A stretch of 64,000 bases of DNA from Zhihengliuella alba (lineage in GTDB: Bacteria; Actinomycetota; Actinomycetes; Actinomycetales; Micrococcaceae). The translations under genes and the position numbers were made by a program. This document shows, in pieces, positions 25,320 to 33,248 of the stretch (position 1 is the stretch's first letter; every line of letters begins with the position of its first letter). The stretch lies in contig NZ_BAABCJ010000007.1 in the NCBI RefSeq assembly GCF_039538765.1, positions 186,001-250,000 of the forward strand. Direction: 5' to 3'. The notes beneath the pieces were generated by a model. That model was not told the DNA's origin. It saw only the letters and a program-made list of their open reading frames with translations, and did no database searches.

Positions 25320-25940
25320 CTACGCGTCGCCGTCGTCCGCGGGGTAGGGATGGCTGCGCAGCAGACGGGCCAGGTGGACGGCATTGCGGGCAGCTCCCGC
25401 CGTCGTCGAGGCCACCGCCTCCGGGACCTCCTCGAGGTCCTGGTAGTCCACGCTCTGCATGGCCTCGCCGACCCAATAGGTGCCCGCCTGCGCCGGGACG
25501 GTGAAGCCGACGTCGCTCAGGGCCTGCGTCAGGTCGGCGATGGTCTTGTGGGCGCCGTCCTCGTTGCCGACGACGGCGACGATCGCCGTCTTGTCGTACA
25601 TGACCGGCCGACCGCGCTCGTCCGTCTCGGAGAGCTCGGCGTCCAGCCGTTCGAGGACCCGCTGGGCCACGCTGCTGGGATGCCCCAGCCAGATCGGGGT
25701 GGCGATCACCAGGATGTCCGCGTCCAGGACCCGCCGGCGGATCGTCGGCCACTGATCGCCACCGCCCATGTCCGTCTTCACGCCCGGCCGCACATCGTGG
25801 TCCACCACCCGAACGGAGGACGTGCGCACGCCGTGCCGCTCCAGCCCCTCGAGCACGTGCCTGCCCATCAACTCGCTGCTGGACGGAGTCGGCGACGGGG
25901 TCAGGGTGCAGACCAGGGCGAGGGCAGAGAGTTCGGGCAT
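25320..25940 (-). CDS. NAD(P)H-dependent FMN reductase / flavodoxin-like protein
   Basis: A 206-residue flavodoxin-fold protein. Characteristic features are the flavin phosphate loop region near SPTPSSSELMGRHVLEGLE, LDADILVIATPIWLGHPSSVAQRVLERL and the flavin-contacting VVGNEDGAH. Such proteins pass electrons from NAD(P)H to flavin, quinones or metal ions. No partner is evident; the DUF6308 gene follows on the same strand. Confidence 0.85.
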   Translation of the reverse strand: MPELSALALVCTLTPSPTPSSSELMGRHVLEGLERHGVRTSSVRVVDHDVRPGVKTDMGGGDQWPTIRRRVLDADILVIATPIWLGHPSSVAQRVLERLDAELSETDERGRPVMYDKTAIVAVVGNEDGAHKTIADLTQALSDVGFTVPAQAGTYWVGEAMQSVDYQDLEEVPEAVASTTAGAARNAVHLARLLRSHPYPADDGDA

Positions 25941-26059
25941 GGCTGATCTCCTTCAGGCATAGCGCGTTCCGGCCGGATGCGGCCCACGCTAGGCCTCCCG
26001 TGAGCCGTTGGGAACACCCGGCCCACGCCTGCCCCTCGGGGACCGGAGCGGCGGGCGGG

Positions 26060-26788
26060 TCAGCCGACGACGCTGCCCAGCGCCGTCGTACCCCAGAAGG
26101 CCGCGGCGCCGATGACCAGGGCGAAGCCCGTCAGCCAGACGAAGGACGGCACCCCGCTCATGCGGGAGAGCAGGTAGGCGTCCGAGCTCCGCCGGTCGCC
26201 GCGGCCGCCGTGGACGGCGGCGACCTTGAACCAGTCGCGCACGGCGCCGACCAGCAGCGCGATCCCGAGGACCAGCACGACGACGCCCACGTTCGCCGGC
26301 GGCAGGAACACCACCAGGGCCTGCGCGACGGCGGCGCACACCAGGGCGATCAGCATGCCCCAGCCGTTGCGGATGAAGAGCAGCGACACCAGCAGCATGG
26401 CGGCCCCGAGCGAGAGGGCGGCGCCCGCCCAGCCGGCCGAGGCCGCCCAGACCATCAGGGCACCGGCCACCGCCGGCGCCGGGTAGCCCCAGAAGCCGGA
26501 CCACACGCTGCCCGCCGTGCCGCGGCCGGCGCTGATCATCTCGCCCGAGTGGTCCAGGCGCAGCCGGATGCCGCGCACCACGCGTCCGGTCATCAGAGCG
26601 GCGAGGGCGTGGCCGAGCTCGTGCACGAACGTCACGTAGAGGCCGAACCACCGCCACGTCGCCCGCGGCACGGACAGGGCCGCCGCGGCCACGACGACGA
26701 TCACCACCACCTGCATGTCCAGCTGCAGCGGCGCCCCGTGGGCGAAGCCGTCCCGGAGCGCCTGCCACCATTGCTCGAGTCCTGTCAT
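26060..26788 (-). CDS. M50-like membrane metallopeptidase
   Basis: A 242-residue membrane protein with the zinc-peptidase motif HELGHA in a predicted membrane helix (about residues 55-60) and several further helices. This pattern matches the actinobacterial M50B-like family. The second metal-ligand motif of site-2 proteases is not obvious, so protease activity is unproven. ATG codons at 26797 and 26788 are both possible; an AGGG site is better spaced for the latter. Confidence 0.8.
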   Translation of the reverse strand: MTGLEQWWQALRDGFAHGAPLQLDMQVVVIVVVAAAALSVPRATWRWFGLYVTFVHELGHALAALMTGRVVRGIRLRLDHSGEMISAGRGTAGSVWSGFWGYPAPAVAGALMVWAASAGWAGAALSLGAAMLLVSLLFIRNGWGMLIALVCAAVAQALVVFLPPANVGVVVLVLGIALLVGAVRDWFKVAAVHGGRGDRRSSDAYLLSRMSGVPSFVWLTGFALVIGAAAFWGTTALGSVVG

Positions 26789-26902
26789 CACGGCCATCAC
26801 CCTAGGCGGCCAAGCTGTGGCGGGGCTCGGTGCGCGGGCGCGGGACACGGTCCCGCGCGGTGATCGCTCCTCCGCGCGAAGGAAGGCGTTGGTCGCGAGC
26901 CC

Positions 26903-26960
26903 TTGACATGCCGCCGGATTCGGGGGATCTTAGAGACGTTCAGATACCCCCTAGGGGTAT
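26903..26960 (+). promoter_or_regulatory. Promoter with CsoR-type copper box
   Basis: ATACCCCCTAGGGGTAT (26944-26960) is a near-ideal CsoR/RcnR-type operator: a G/C-tract palindrome flanked by TA. A TTGACA -35 lies at 26903-26908; the -10 is weak, about 17-18 bases on. CsoR represses such promoters until Cu(I) binds it, so the following gene is probably copper-induced. No csoR gene is in the window. Confidence 0.8.
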
Positions 26961-26981
26961 AGATCGGCTGCAGGAGGTCCC

Positions 26982-27491
26982 ATGAATCCGCGCAACGCTC
27001 TCGCGGCGAGCGCCACGCTCCACTGCCTCACTGGCTGCGCCATCGGCGAGATCCTCGGCCTGATGATCGGCACCGCCGCGGGATTCTCGACCGCGGCGAC
27101 CATCGCCCTGGCGGTCGGCCTCGCCTTCTTCTTCGGCTACCTGCTCTCGCTCATCCCGATCGTGCGCAGCGGGGCCGGTCTCGCGGTCGCCGTGAAGGTC
27201 GTCCTCCTCGCCGATACCCTCTCCATCGCCACCATGGAGATCGTCGACAACGCGGTGATGGCGCTCATCCCCGGGGCCATGGACGCCGGCCTGGTCAACC
27301 CGATCTTCTGGCTCGGCATGATGATCGCGCTGGCGGTCGCCTTCGCCGCCGCCTTCCCGGTCAACCGCTACCTGATCGATCGCGGCAAGGGCCACGCGCT
27401 GACGCACCAGTACCACGAAGGCCACGAAGGCCACGAAGGCCACGATCACGGTGACCACACCGGGCACCAGCACGGGAAGGAGCAGTCATGA
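26982..27491 (+). CDS. DUF4396 membrane protein with His-rich tail
   Basis: A 169-residue protein with four predicted membrane helices and the DUF4396 motif HCLTGCAIGEILG near residue 14. The last 30 residues are a histidine-rich tail (HEGHEGHEGHDHGDHTGHQH) suited to binding copper or another transition metal. A CAGGAGG site precedes the ATG. It lies 21 bases after a CsoR-type box and overlaps the start of a 43-residue membrane protein. A role in copper handling is inferred from box, tail and context; the family is uncharacterised. Confidence 0.85.
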   Translation: MNPRNALAASATLHCLTGCAIGEILGLMIGTAAGFSTAATIALAVGLAFFFGYLLSLIPIVRSGAGLAVAVKVVLLADTLSIATMEIVDNAVMALIPGAMDAGLVNPIFWLGMMIALAVAFAAAFPVNRYLIDRGKGHALTHQYHEGHEGHEGHDHGDHTGHQHGKEQS

Positions 27492-27619
27492 ACACCAAGA
27501 TCCTCGCGGCCGGCCTCGTCGGCTTCCTGCTCGGCGGGCTCGTGGTCTCCGTCGCGGCTCAGCTGGAGGAGCCGGCGCACAGCGAGCCGACGGGCATCCA
27601 CCGGTCCCTCGACGGCTGA
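27488..27619 (+). CDS. 43-residue single-span membrane protein
   Basis: Starts at an ATG overlapping the DUF4396 stop (ATGA), preceded by GGAAGGAG. The peptide begins MNTKILAAGLVGFLLGGLVV, a hydrophobic helix that is either a membrane anchor or a signal peptide, then a short acidic/His tail ending HRSLDG. It resembles the export leader of larger periplasmic proteins found with copper genes, such as DUF305 proteins, but ends after 43 residues. It could be a genuine small protein or the truncated 5' end of a lost gene. Confidence 0.6.
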   Translation: MNTKILAAGLVGFLLGGLVVSVAAQLEEPAHSEPTGIHRSLDG

Positions 27620-27715
27620 GTCCTGCCCCGAACCACCCCACGCCGGGCGGGCCGGGCGCGGCGGGACCCAGCACGGCGGGACCCAGTGCGACGGAACCCC
27701 GCGCCGTGGTACCCC

Positions 27716-28168
27716 TTACCCCTCCCGCGACCCCGATTTCGTCAGGTCCTCCGCGAGCATCACCAGGATGCCGCTGGGGCCGCGGACATAGGTGAGTTTG
27801 TAGACGTCCCCGTAGGTGGCCACGCCGCGGAGCGGGTGGCAGCCGTGCCGGGCCGCGATCTCGAGGGCCTCGTCAATGCTGTCCACGGAGAAGGCCACGC
27901 GGTGCATCCCGATCTCGTTCGGACGGGTCGGTTCGGTCTCGATCGCGTCCGGGTGGATGTACTCGAACAGCTCCAACTGGCCGTGGCCGTCCGGGGTCTG
28001 GAGCACCGCGATCCGGGCGTGGTTGCCGTCGAGGCCGACCGCCGTGTCCGCCCACGCGCCGCTGACGGTGTCCCGGCCGAGGACCGTCAGCCCCAGGTCG
28101 GTGAAGAAGGAGATCGCCTCCTCCATGTCGCGGACCGCGATGCCGACGTTCTCCAGTTTGATGGCCAT
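27716..28168 (-). CDS. VOC superfamily protein (glyoxalase / methylmalonyl-CoA epimerase-like)
   Basis: A 150-residue protein with two beta-alpha-beta-beta-beta modules: ENVGIAVRDMEEAISFFTDL and HRVAFSVDSIDEALEIAARH. Potential metal ligands are spaced as in glyoxalases (Glu in LELFEY, His in GMHRVAF). Closest appearance is to lactoylglutathione-lyase/epimerase-type members, but the substrate is not predictable. Start at 28168 is divergent from the glutaminase gene, 50 bases away. Confidence 0.85.
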   Translation of the reverse strand: MAIKLENVGIAVRDMEEAISFFTDLGLTVLGRDTVSGAWADTAVGLDGNHARIAVLQTPDGHGQLELFEYIHPDAIETEPTRPNEIGMHRVAFSVDSIDEALEIAARHGCHPLRGVATYGDVYKLTYVRGPSGILVMLAEDLTKSGSREG

Positions 28169-28218
28169 GCGGGCATGGTATCGAGGGCTGGCGCCCAGGT
28201 CACCAGTACGCTCGGAGC

Positions 28219-30018
28219 ATGCGTTCACCGATCGAGCGGTACCTGCGGGACCTGCACCAGGAGCTCTCCGGCCTGAAGGACGGCGTCCCGTTCCAGGGCA
28301 TCCCCGCCATGGCGGACGCGGACCCGGACGATTTCGCGATCTGCCTCGCCACCGTGGACGGGCACGTCTACGAGGTCGGCGACTCCCGCACCGACTTCAC
28401 CATCCAGTCCATCTCCAAGCCCTTCACCTACGGGCTCGCACTGGAGGACCACGGGCTGGACGCCGTGGACCGCAAGGTGGACGTGGAGCCCTCCGGCGAC
28501 GCCTTCAACGAGATCTCGCTGGCCCACGACACCGGCCGCCCTGCCAACGCGATGATCAACGCGGGCGCCATCGCGGCGGCCTCCCTCATCAAGGGCTCCG
28601 GCGGGCGCGACGGCTTCGCCCGGATCCTCGACATCCACTCCCGCTTCGCCGGCCGCTCGCTGGACGTCTCCGAGCGGGCGTTCGCCTCCGAGTCCGCCAC
28701 CGGCTACCGCAACCGCGCACTGGCCCACCTGTTGCGCAGCTTCGACATCATCGAGGACGACCCCGAGCGCGCCGTGGAGAACTACTTCCGCCAGTGCTCC
28801 ATCAGGGTCAACGCCCGCGACCTCGCGCTCATGGGCGCCACGCTCGCCAACGGCGGCCGCCAGCCGCTCACCGGCGAGCAGGTGGTGGATCTGGAGACGG
28901 TCCAGCGGATGCTCTCCGTCATGCTCACGTGCGGGATGTACGACGACGCCGGCGCCTGGACCAGCGCCGTGGGACTCCCGGCGAAGTCCGGTGTCGGCGG
29001 CGGGCTCATGGCCGTCCTGCCGGGCCAGCTCGGCATCTCCGTCTACTCCCCCGCACTGGACCCGCATGGGTCCTCGGTGCGCGGCATCGCGGCGGTCCGC
29101 CGGCTCTCCGCGGAGATGGGCCTGCACTTCGTCAAGGCCGCCCGCATCGGCCGCTCCGCCATCCGCGAGCACTTCCCCATCACCGACGCCCCGTCCGGGG
29201 TGCGCCGCAGCCGGGAGGCCATCGACCTGCTCACGGAGCAGGGGCACCGCGCCCAGCTGGTGGAGCTGCACGGCGACCTCCTGTTCGCCGGCGCCGAGTC
29301 CGTGGTGCGCCACGTCAGCTCCCTGCCGGAGGAGGTGGAGATCGTCCTGCTGGACGTGCGCAAGGTGGACGAGGTCAACGACGTGGCGCTGAACCTCATG
29401 GAGGAGCTGCGGCAGAAGTTCGAGGTGGACGGCCGTCGCATGGCCGTGATCGACGACGCCGGCCGCATCTCCGAGGTGCTCTGCGCCGGCCGGACCCCGC
29501 TGTTCCCGGGCAGCACCGAGGCGATCGAATGGGCCGAGGAGCGCCTGCTGCGCCGTCACGGCGGCCCCGGCCTGGTGCCGAGCACGGTGGCGTTGCCGGA
29601 CTTCGCGGCCCTGGCACCGCTGACGGAGGAGCAGATCGCCGCCCTCGAGGAGCGCATGGAGGACCGGGAGTACCACGACGGCGAGCTGATCCGCCGCTCC
29701 GGTCAGAAGTTCGGCGGCATCTATTTCATCGTCTCCGGCCGGGTGGCCAACAGCACCGTGCGCGACGGTCACCGGGTCCGGTACACGACGCTCGGCCCGG
29801 GCATGACGTTCGGGGAGATCGCGCTGGGAGGCGGCGCACCCGTGCGGGTCCGTGCGGAGGAGAAAGTGAGGGTCCGGCTGCTCTCGGCCGACGCGATCGA
29901 GCGGTTGGAGCGCGACGACCCGGAACTGGCCCTCGCGCTGTGGAAGGCCGTGGCCGTGGACGCCTACACGCGGGTGGAGCAGAACCTGCAGGAGGTGGCG
30001 GTCCGCGACCGCGACTGA
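28219..30018 (+). CDS. glsA: Glutaminase A fused to STAS and cyclic-nucleotide-binding domains
   Basis: A 599-residue three-domain protein. Residues 1 to about 305 are a serine-dependent glutaminase (SISK motif at residues 64-67, later CGMYDDAG and KSGVGGGL), converting glutamine to glutamate and ammonia. Residues about 330-430 look like a STAS domain (VEIVLLDVRKVDEVNDVA). Residues about 465-580 form a cNMP-binding domain with GEIALGGGAPVRVRAEE in the position of the phosphate-binding cassette. Simple bacterial glutaminases stop near 310 residues, so the tail probably makes the enzyme responsive to a nucleotide or partner. No membrane segment is visible. Confidence 0.92.
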   Translation: MRSPIERYLRDLHQELSGLKDGVPFQGIPAMADADPDDFAICLATVDGHVYEVGDSRTDFTIQSISKPFTYGLALEDHGLDAVDRKVDVEPSGDAFNEISLAHDTGRPANAMINAGAIAAASLIKGSGGRDGFARILDIHSRFAGRSLDVSERAFASESATGYRNRALAHLLRSFDIIEDDPERAVENYFRQCSIRVNARDLALMGATLANGGRQPLTGEQVVDLETVQRMLSVMLTCGMYDDAGAWTSAVGLPAKSGVGGGLMAVLPGQLGISVYSPALDPHGSSVRGIAAVRRLSAEMGLHFVKAARIGRSAIREHFPITDAPSGVRRSREAIDLLTEQGHRAQLVELHGDLLFAGAESVVRHVSSLPEEVEIVLLDVRKVDEVNDVALNLMEELRQKFEVDGRRMAVIDDAGRISEVLCAGRTPLFPGSTEAIEWAEERLLRRHGGPGLVPSTVALPDFAALAPLTEEQIAALEERMEDREYHDGELIRRSGQKFGGIYFIVSGRVANSTVRDGHRVRYTTLGPGMTFGEIALGGGAPVRVRAEEKVRVRLLSADAIERLERDDPELALALWKAVAVDAYTRVEQNLQEVAVRDRD

Positions 30019-30185
30019 CGGCCGACTGGCGACGGGCGACGGGCGCAGCGCTTCTGTGTTCTCTCCTCCGACATGACGGGGAAACCTGAAGGCCTCCTAT
30101 TTGTCGTTCCTCTGGAGTATCGTCGCGCTTGTCAGAGCGTGCTCGGCCCGGCGCCCTGGCCTCCCCTCCAGCAGAGAGAGACATC
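30019..30185. other. Intergenic region before aquaporin gene
   Basis: These 167 bases between the glutaminase and aquaporin genes hold no supported gene or clear operator; they presumably contain the aquaporin promoter. A GAGAGAG-type ribosome-binding site lies just before 30186. Confidence 0.4.
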
Positions 30186-30926
30186 ATGCATCAGTCATTC
30201 CCGGTCCGACTCGTCGCCGAGGCCCTCGGAACCTTCGTCCTCGTCTTCGGCGGCTGCGGCAGCGCGATCTTCGCGGCGTCGGTCATCGCCGACGGCCCCA
30301 TCAACATGGGCATCGGCTTCACGGGCGTCGCGCTGGCCTTCGGCCTGACCGTCCTGACCATGGCCTACGCCGTCGGCCACATCTCCGGCGGACACTTCAA
30401 CCCGGCCGTCACCCTCGGTGCCGCCCTCGCCGGCCGCGTCGAATGGAAGGCCGTGGGCCCCTACATGGTGACGCAGGTCGTCGCCGCCTCGATCGCCGGT
30501 CTGGCGCTCTTCGGCATCGCCTCGGGACGCGAGGGGTTCGATGCCGTCGAGTCCGGTTTCGCCTCCAACGGCTACGCCGACCGCTCGCCGGACGGCTACT
30601 CGCTGGTGGCGGCCCTGCTGGCCGAGATCATCCTGACCGCGATCTTCCTCTACATCATCCTCGGCAGCACGGACTCGCGCGCGCCGAAGGGCTTCGCCCC
30701 GCTGGCGATCGGCCTGGGCCTGACGCTCATCCACCTGGTCTCGATCCCGATCACCAACACCTCCGTCAACCCGGCCCGCTCGCTCGGCGTCGCGTGGTTC
30801 GCCGGCCCCGAGGCACTCGGCCAGGTGTGGCTCTTCATCGTCGCACCCCTCATCGGCGCCGCGATCGCGGGCCTCACCTACAAGATGCTCTTCCCAAACA
30901 CCGAGGACGTCATCCTGGAGCGCTGA
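30186..30926 (+). CDS. aqpZ: Aquaporin Z
   Basis: A 246-residue water channel with six membrane helices and the two half-helix motifs HFNPAVTLG (first NPA) and TSVNPARSLG (second NPA with the selectivity-filter Arg). The His of LIHLVSIPI occupies the selectivity position typical of water-specific channels as opposed to glycerol facilitators. It is monocistronic, with a strong hairpin shortly after its stop. Confidence 0.95.
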   Translation: MHQSFPVRLVAEALGTFVLVFGGCGSAIFAASVIADGPINMGIGFTGVALAFGLTVLTMAYAVGHISGGHFNPAVTLGAALAGRVEWKAVGPYMVTQVVAASIAGLALFGIASGREGFDAVESGFASNGYADRSPDGYSLVAALLAEIILTAIFLYIILGSTDSRAPKGFAPLAIGLGLTLIHLVSIPITNTSVNPARSLGVAWFAGPEALGQVWLFIVAPLIGAAIAGLTYKMLFPNTEDVILER

Positions 30927-30954
30927 CCCGCACCGTGCGGCACGGCAGCGGACG

Positions 30955-30994
30955 AGAGGAGCGGCCCGGGAGATTCCTCCCGGGCCGCTCCTCT
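30955..30994. terminator. Bidirectional terminator between aqpZ and aztD
   Basis: A perfect 17-bp stem (AGAGGAGCGGCCCGGGA and its inverse) with a 6-base loop GATTCC lies between convergent genes. Confidence 0.85.
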
Positions 30995-31092
30995 GTCACG
31001 TTCTGCTGCCGACCCCGCCCAGCGGTGCGCTGGTCAGCCGTGGCTGATCGGCCTGGCACCGGTCAGCACGGCGTCGATCAGCAGGGCGCTGG

Positions 31093-32295
31093 TCAGCCGA
31101 GCGCCACCGCGATCTCGTTCGGCGCCGCGGACAGCTCCACCGAGGCGGTCTTCTCGCCCGTGGTCAGGTCCACTGCATGCACGGTGTTGGTGGCCGGCTC
31201 GGTCACATAGGCGGTGTCGCCGTTGACCTTGATGGTGGGGTGCGGGTCCTGCCACTCGGCGGGGCCCTCCCACGGCTCCACCACCGGGAACTCGTCCGTC
31301 AGCTCGCCGGTCTCCGGGTCCAGGACGTGGATGGAGCCGTCGGTGGAGAGGATGTAGGCCAGGTTCTCCGGCCCGCGCACCACGTCGCGGTATGTGTACT
31401 GGACGTTGTCCGGCAGGTCCACGACGTCGAACGTGTGCTCGGCCGTGTCGATGAGGGTGACCATGTTCAACAGGTAGCCCTCGGCGTCCGGGTCCGTCTT
31501 GTAGTCGCCGACCACCAGCGGGCTGGTCTCCGAGACGTAGGCGTTGCCCATGCGGCCGAACTCGTCCGGCGCCGTCAGCTTCTCGAACTCCCCGTGGTGG
31601 TAGAGCAGGGCGCCGTCCTCGCAGCCGAAGACCACGGCCTCGTCGGCCGCCGTTCCCTCTCCGTGGATGCCCGGGCAGTCCTCGCTGCGGGCGATCTCCT
31701 CCCCGTCGGCGTCCAGGGCGCGGGCGCCGGTGCGGGCGGTCTCGTCGCCGATGGTGGTCAGGAACGTGCCGTCCTCCAGCTCGATCGAGACGCCGTGGTG
31801 CGCGGCCTCCGCCGGGATGACCTCGCTCTCCGGCAGCCCCTCGGAGCCGATCAGGGCGTCGGTCTCGAAGACCGTGCTGTCGCCCGTGCCGTCGTCGTAC
31901 AGGACCGTCTTGCCGCCGTGCGGCACCACGTGGCCCGGCGTGGTCGCGTCGAAGACGCGGTCCGTCAGGGCCGGCTCGGCGGTGTCCAGGACCTGGAAGC
32001 CCTTCGACATGGTGACCATGACGTTGCGCCCGTCGCCCACCGGGTTCAGGCGGGTGAACTCCTCCGACTCGAACTCGTCGACGATCTCCAGGGTGGTCCC
32101 GTCGAGGACGGCGATCCCGTTCTGGTAGGCGACGGCGACGCGCCCCTCGGCGGCCTCCCCGCCCGTCTCGCCGGAGTCGGCCGTGGAGGCCGAGCAGCCG
32201 GTGGCCACGAGGGCCAGGCCGGCGAGCGCGGCGACGCCCGCGAAGGTGCGGCCGCGCGTCCCCCGGGCCTCGGTGCTGGGTGATGGTGTGCTCAT
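31093..32295 (-). CDS. aztD: Zinc metallochaperone AztD-like lipoprotein
   Basis: A 400-residue secreted lipoprotein (lipobox ATGC followed by SASTADSG) with a repeating beta-propeller pattern (VAVAYQNGIAVLDGTTLEIV through VHAVDLTTGEKTASVEL). Candidate zinc ligands are the His residues in HVVPHGGK, AAHHGVSIE, YHHGEF and DPHPTIK, as in AztD, which hands zinc to the AztC binding protein. It is the last gene of the aztBDCD operon, 26 bases after aztC. The ATG at 32295 gives a normal signal peptide. Confidence 0.9.
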   Translation of the reverse strand: MSTPSPSTEARGTRGRTFAGVAALAGLALVATGCSASTADSGETGGEAAEGRVAVAYQNGIAVLDGTTLEIVDEFESEEFTRLNPVGDGRNVMVTMSKGFQVLDTAEPALTDRVFDATTPGHVVPHGGKTVLYDDGTGDSTVFETDALIGSEGLPESEVIPAEAAHHGVSIELEDGTFLTTIGDETARTGARALDADGEEIARSEDCPGIHGEGTAADEAVVFGCEDGALLYHHGEFEKLTAPDEFGRMGNAYVSETSPLVVGDYKTDPDAEGYLLNMVTLIDTAEHTFDVVDLPDNVQYTYRDVVRGPENLAYILSTDGSIHVLDPETGELTDEFPVVEPWEGPAEWQDPHPTIKVNGDTAYVTEPATNTVHAVDLTTGEKTASVELSAAPNEIAVALG

Positions 32296-32321
32296 GTACT
32301 TCCCTTTCCAGTGCTCGGCTC

Positions 32322-33248
32322 TCATCGAGAGAGCCCTTCGGTCATCAATTCGGTGTTCGCCCGCATCATCGTCAGGTAGTCCTCGGCGCCCTCGCCCGGC
32401 TCGGTGAGGGATTCCGTGAAGAGCTCCACGACATCCACCTCGACGCCGGCCTCGGTGGCGAGGACCTGGGCCAGGCGGTCCGGCTGGGAGGACTCCGCGA
32501 AGACGGTCGGCACCCCCGCTTCCCGGATGGCCGACGCGAGGTCCTCGAGATCGGCGGCGCTCGGCGAGGCGAGCGTGCTCCCGCCGGGGATGATCGCGCC
32601 GATGACGCGGAAGTCGTAGCGCTCGGCCAGGTAGCCGAACACGTGGTGGTTGGTCACCAGGGCGCGGCGCTCCGCCGGCAGGGCGGCGAAGGCGGCCGTC
32701 ATCTCCTCGTCGAGCGCGGTCAGCTCGGCGCGGTAGGCCTCGGCGGCGGAGTTCAGGGCCGCGGCGTCGAACCGCGGGTTCTGCCCCAGCCGCTCCTCGA
32801 GGGCATCCACCACCTCGACCATGCGCGCCGGGTCGGTCCAGAAGTGCGGATCCGCTGCCCCGCCGGCGTCCGCGCCGCTGTAGGCCAGCGGCTCGATCTC
32901 GTCGCCGGCGACGAAGTGCTCGGCGCCGGCCTGCTCGGCCCGGTCCAGGTGCTGCTGCAGCCCCTCCTCCAGCCCCAGCCCGTTGGAGACCACCAGGTCC
33001 GCCTCGCCCATCCGAGCGGCCTCCTGCGCGGAGACCTCGAAGGAGTGCGGGTCGGCGTTCGGCTTCATCAGGGTGAGGACGTCGGCCTGGTCCCCCACGA
33101 CGTTCTCGACGACGTCGTCGAGGATGTTGGTGGTGACCACGATCTGCGGCTCCTCGTCATCCGCGGATGCGCCGCCGAGGGCGGAGCAGCCGGTCAGCGC
33201 GGCCACCAGTGCGAAACCGGCGAGGGCGGCGCCGCTCCGGGCGCTCAT
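32322..33248 (-). CDS. aztC: Zinc ABC transporter substrate-binding lipoprotein
   Basis: A 308-residue cluster A-I metal-binding protein with lipobox LTGC. Zinc ligands of the family are present: His in NADPHSFE, His in DPHFWTDPARM, His in NHHVFGYL and a C-terminal acidic residue near VFAESSQPD. It lacks a long His-rich loop, as AztC proteins do; those obtain zinc with help from AztD. The ATG overlaps the stop of the upstream AztD-like gene. Confidence 0.93.
   Translation of the reverse strand: MSARSGAALAGFALVAALTGCSALGGASADDEEPQIVVTTNILDDVVENVVGDQADVLTLMKPNADPHSFEVSAQEAARMGEADLVVSNGLGLEEGLQQHLDRAEQAGAEHFVAGDEIEPLAYSGADAGGAADPHFWTDPARMVEVVDALEERLGQNPRFDAAALNSAAEAYRAELTALDEEMTAAFAALPAERRALVTNHHVFGYLAERYDFRVIGAIIPGGSTLASPSAADLEDLASAIREAGVPTVFAESSQPDRLAQVLATEAGVEVDVVELFTESLTEPGEGAEDYLTMMRANTELMTEGLSR

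Noticed and set aside
27640..27700. Short GC-rich direct repeats (GGCGGGACCCAG) between the 43-residue gene and the VOC gene
   Set aside because: Two to three imperfect copies in a 96-base GC-rich spacer; likely low complexity with at most a weak transcription-end role.
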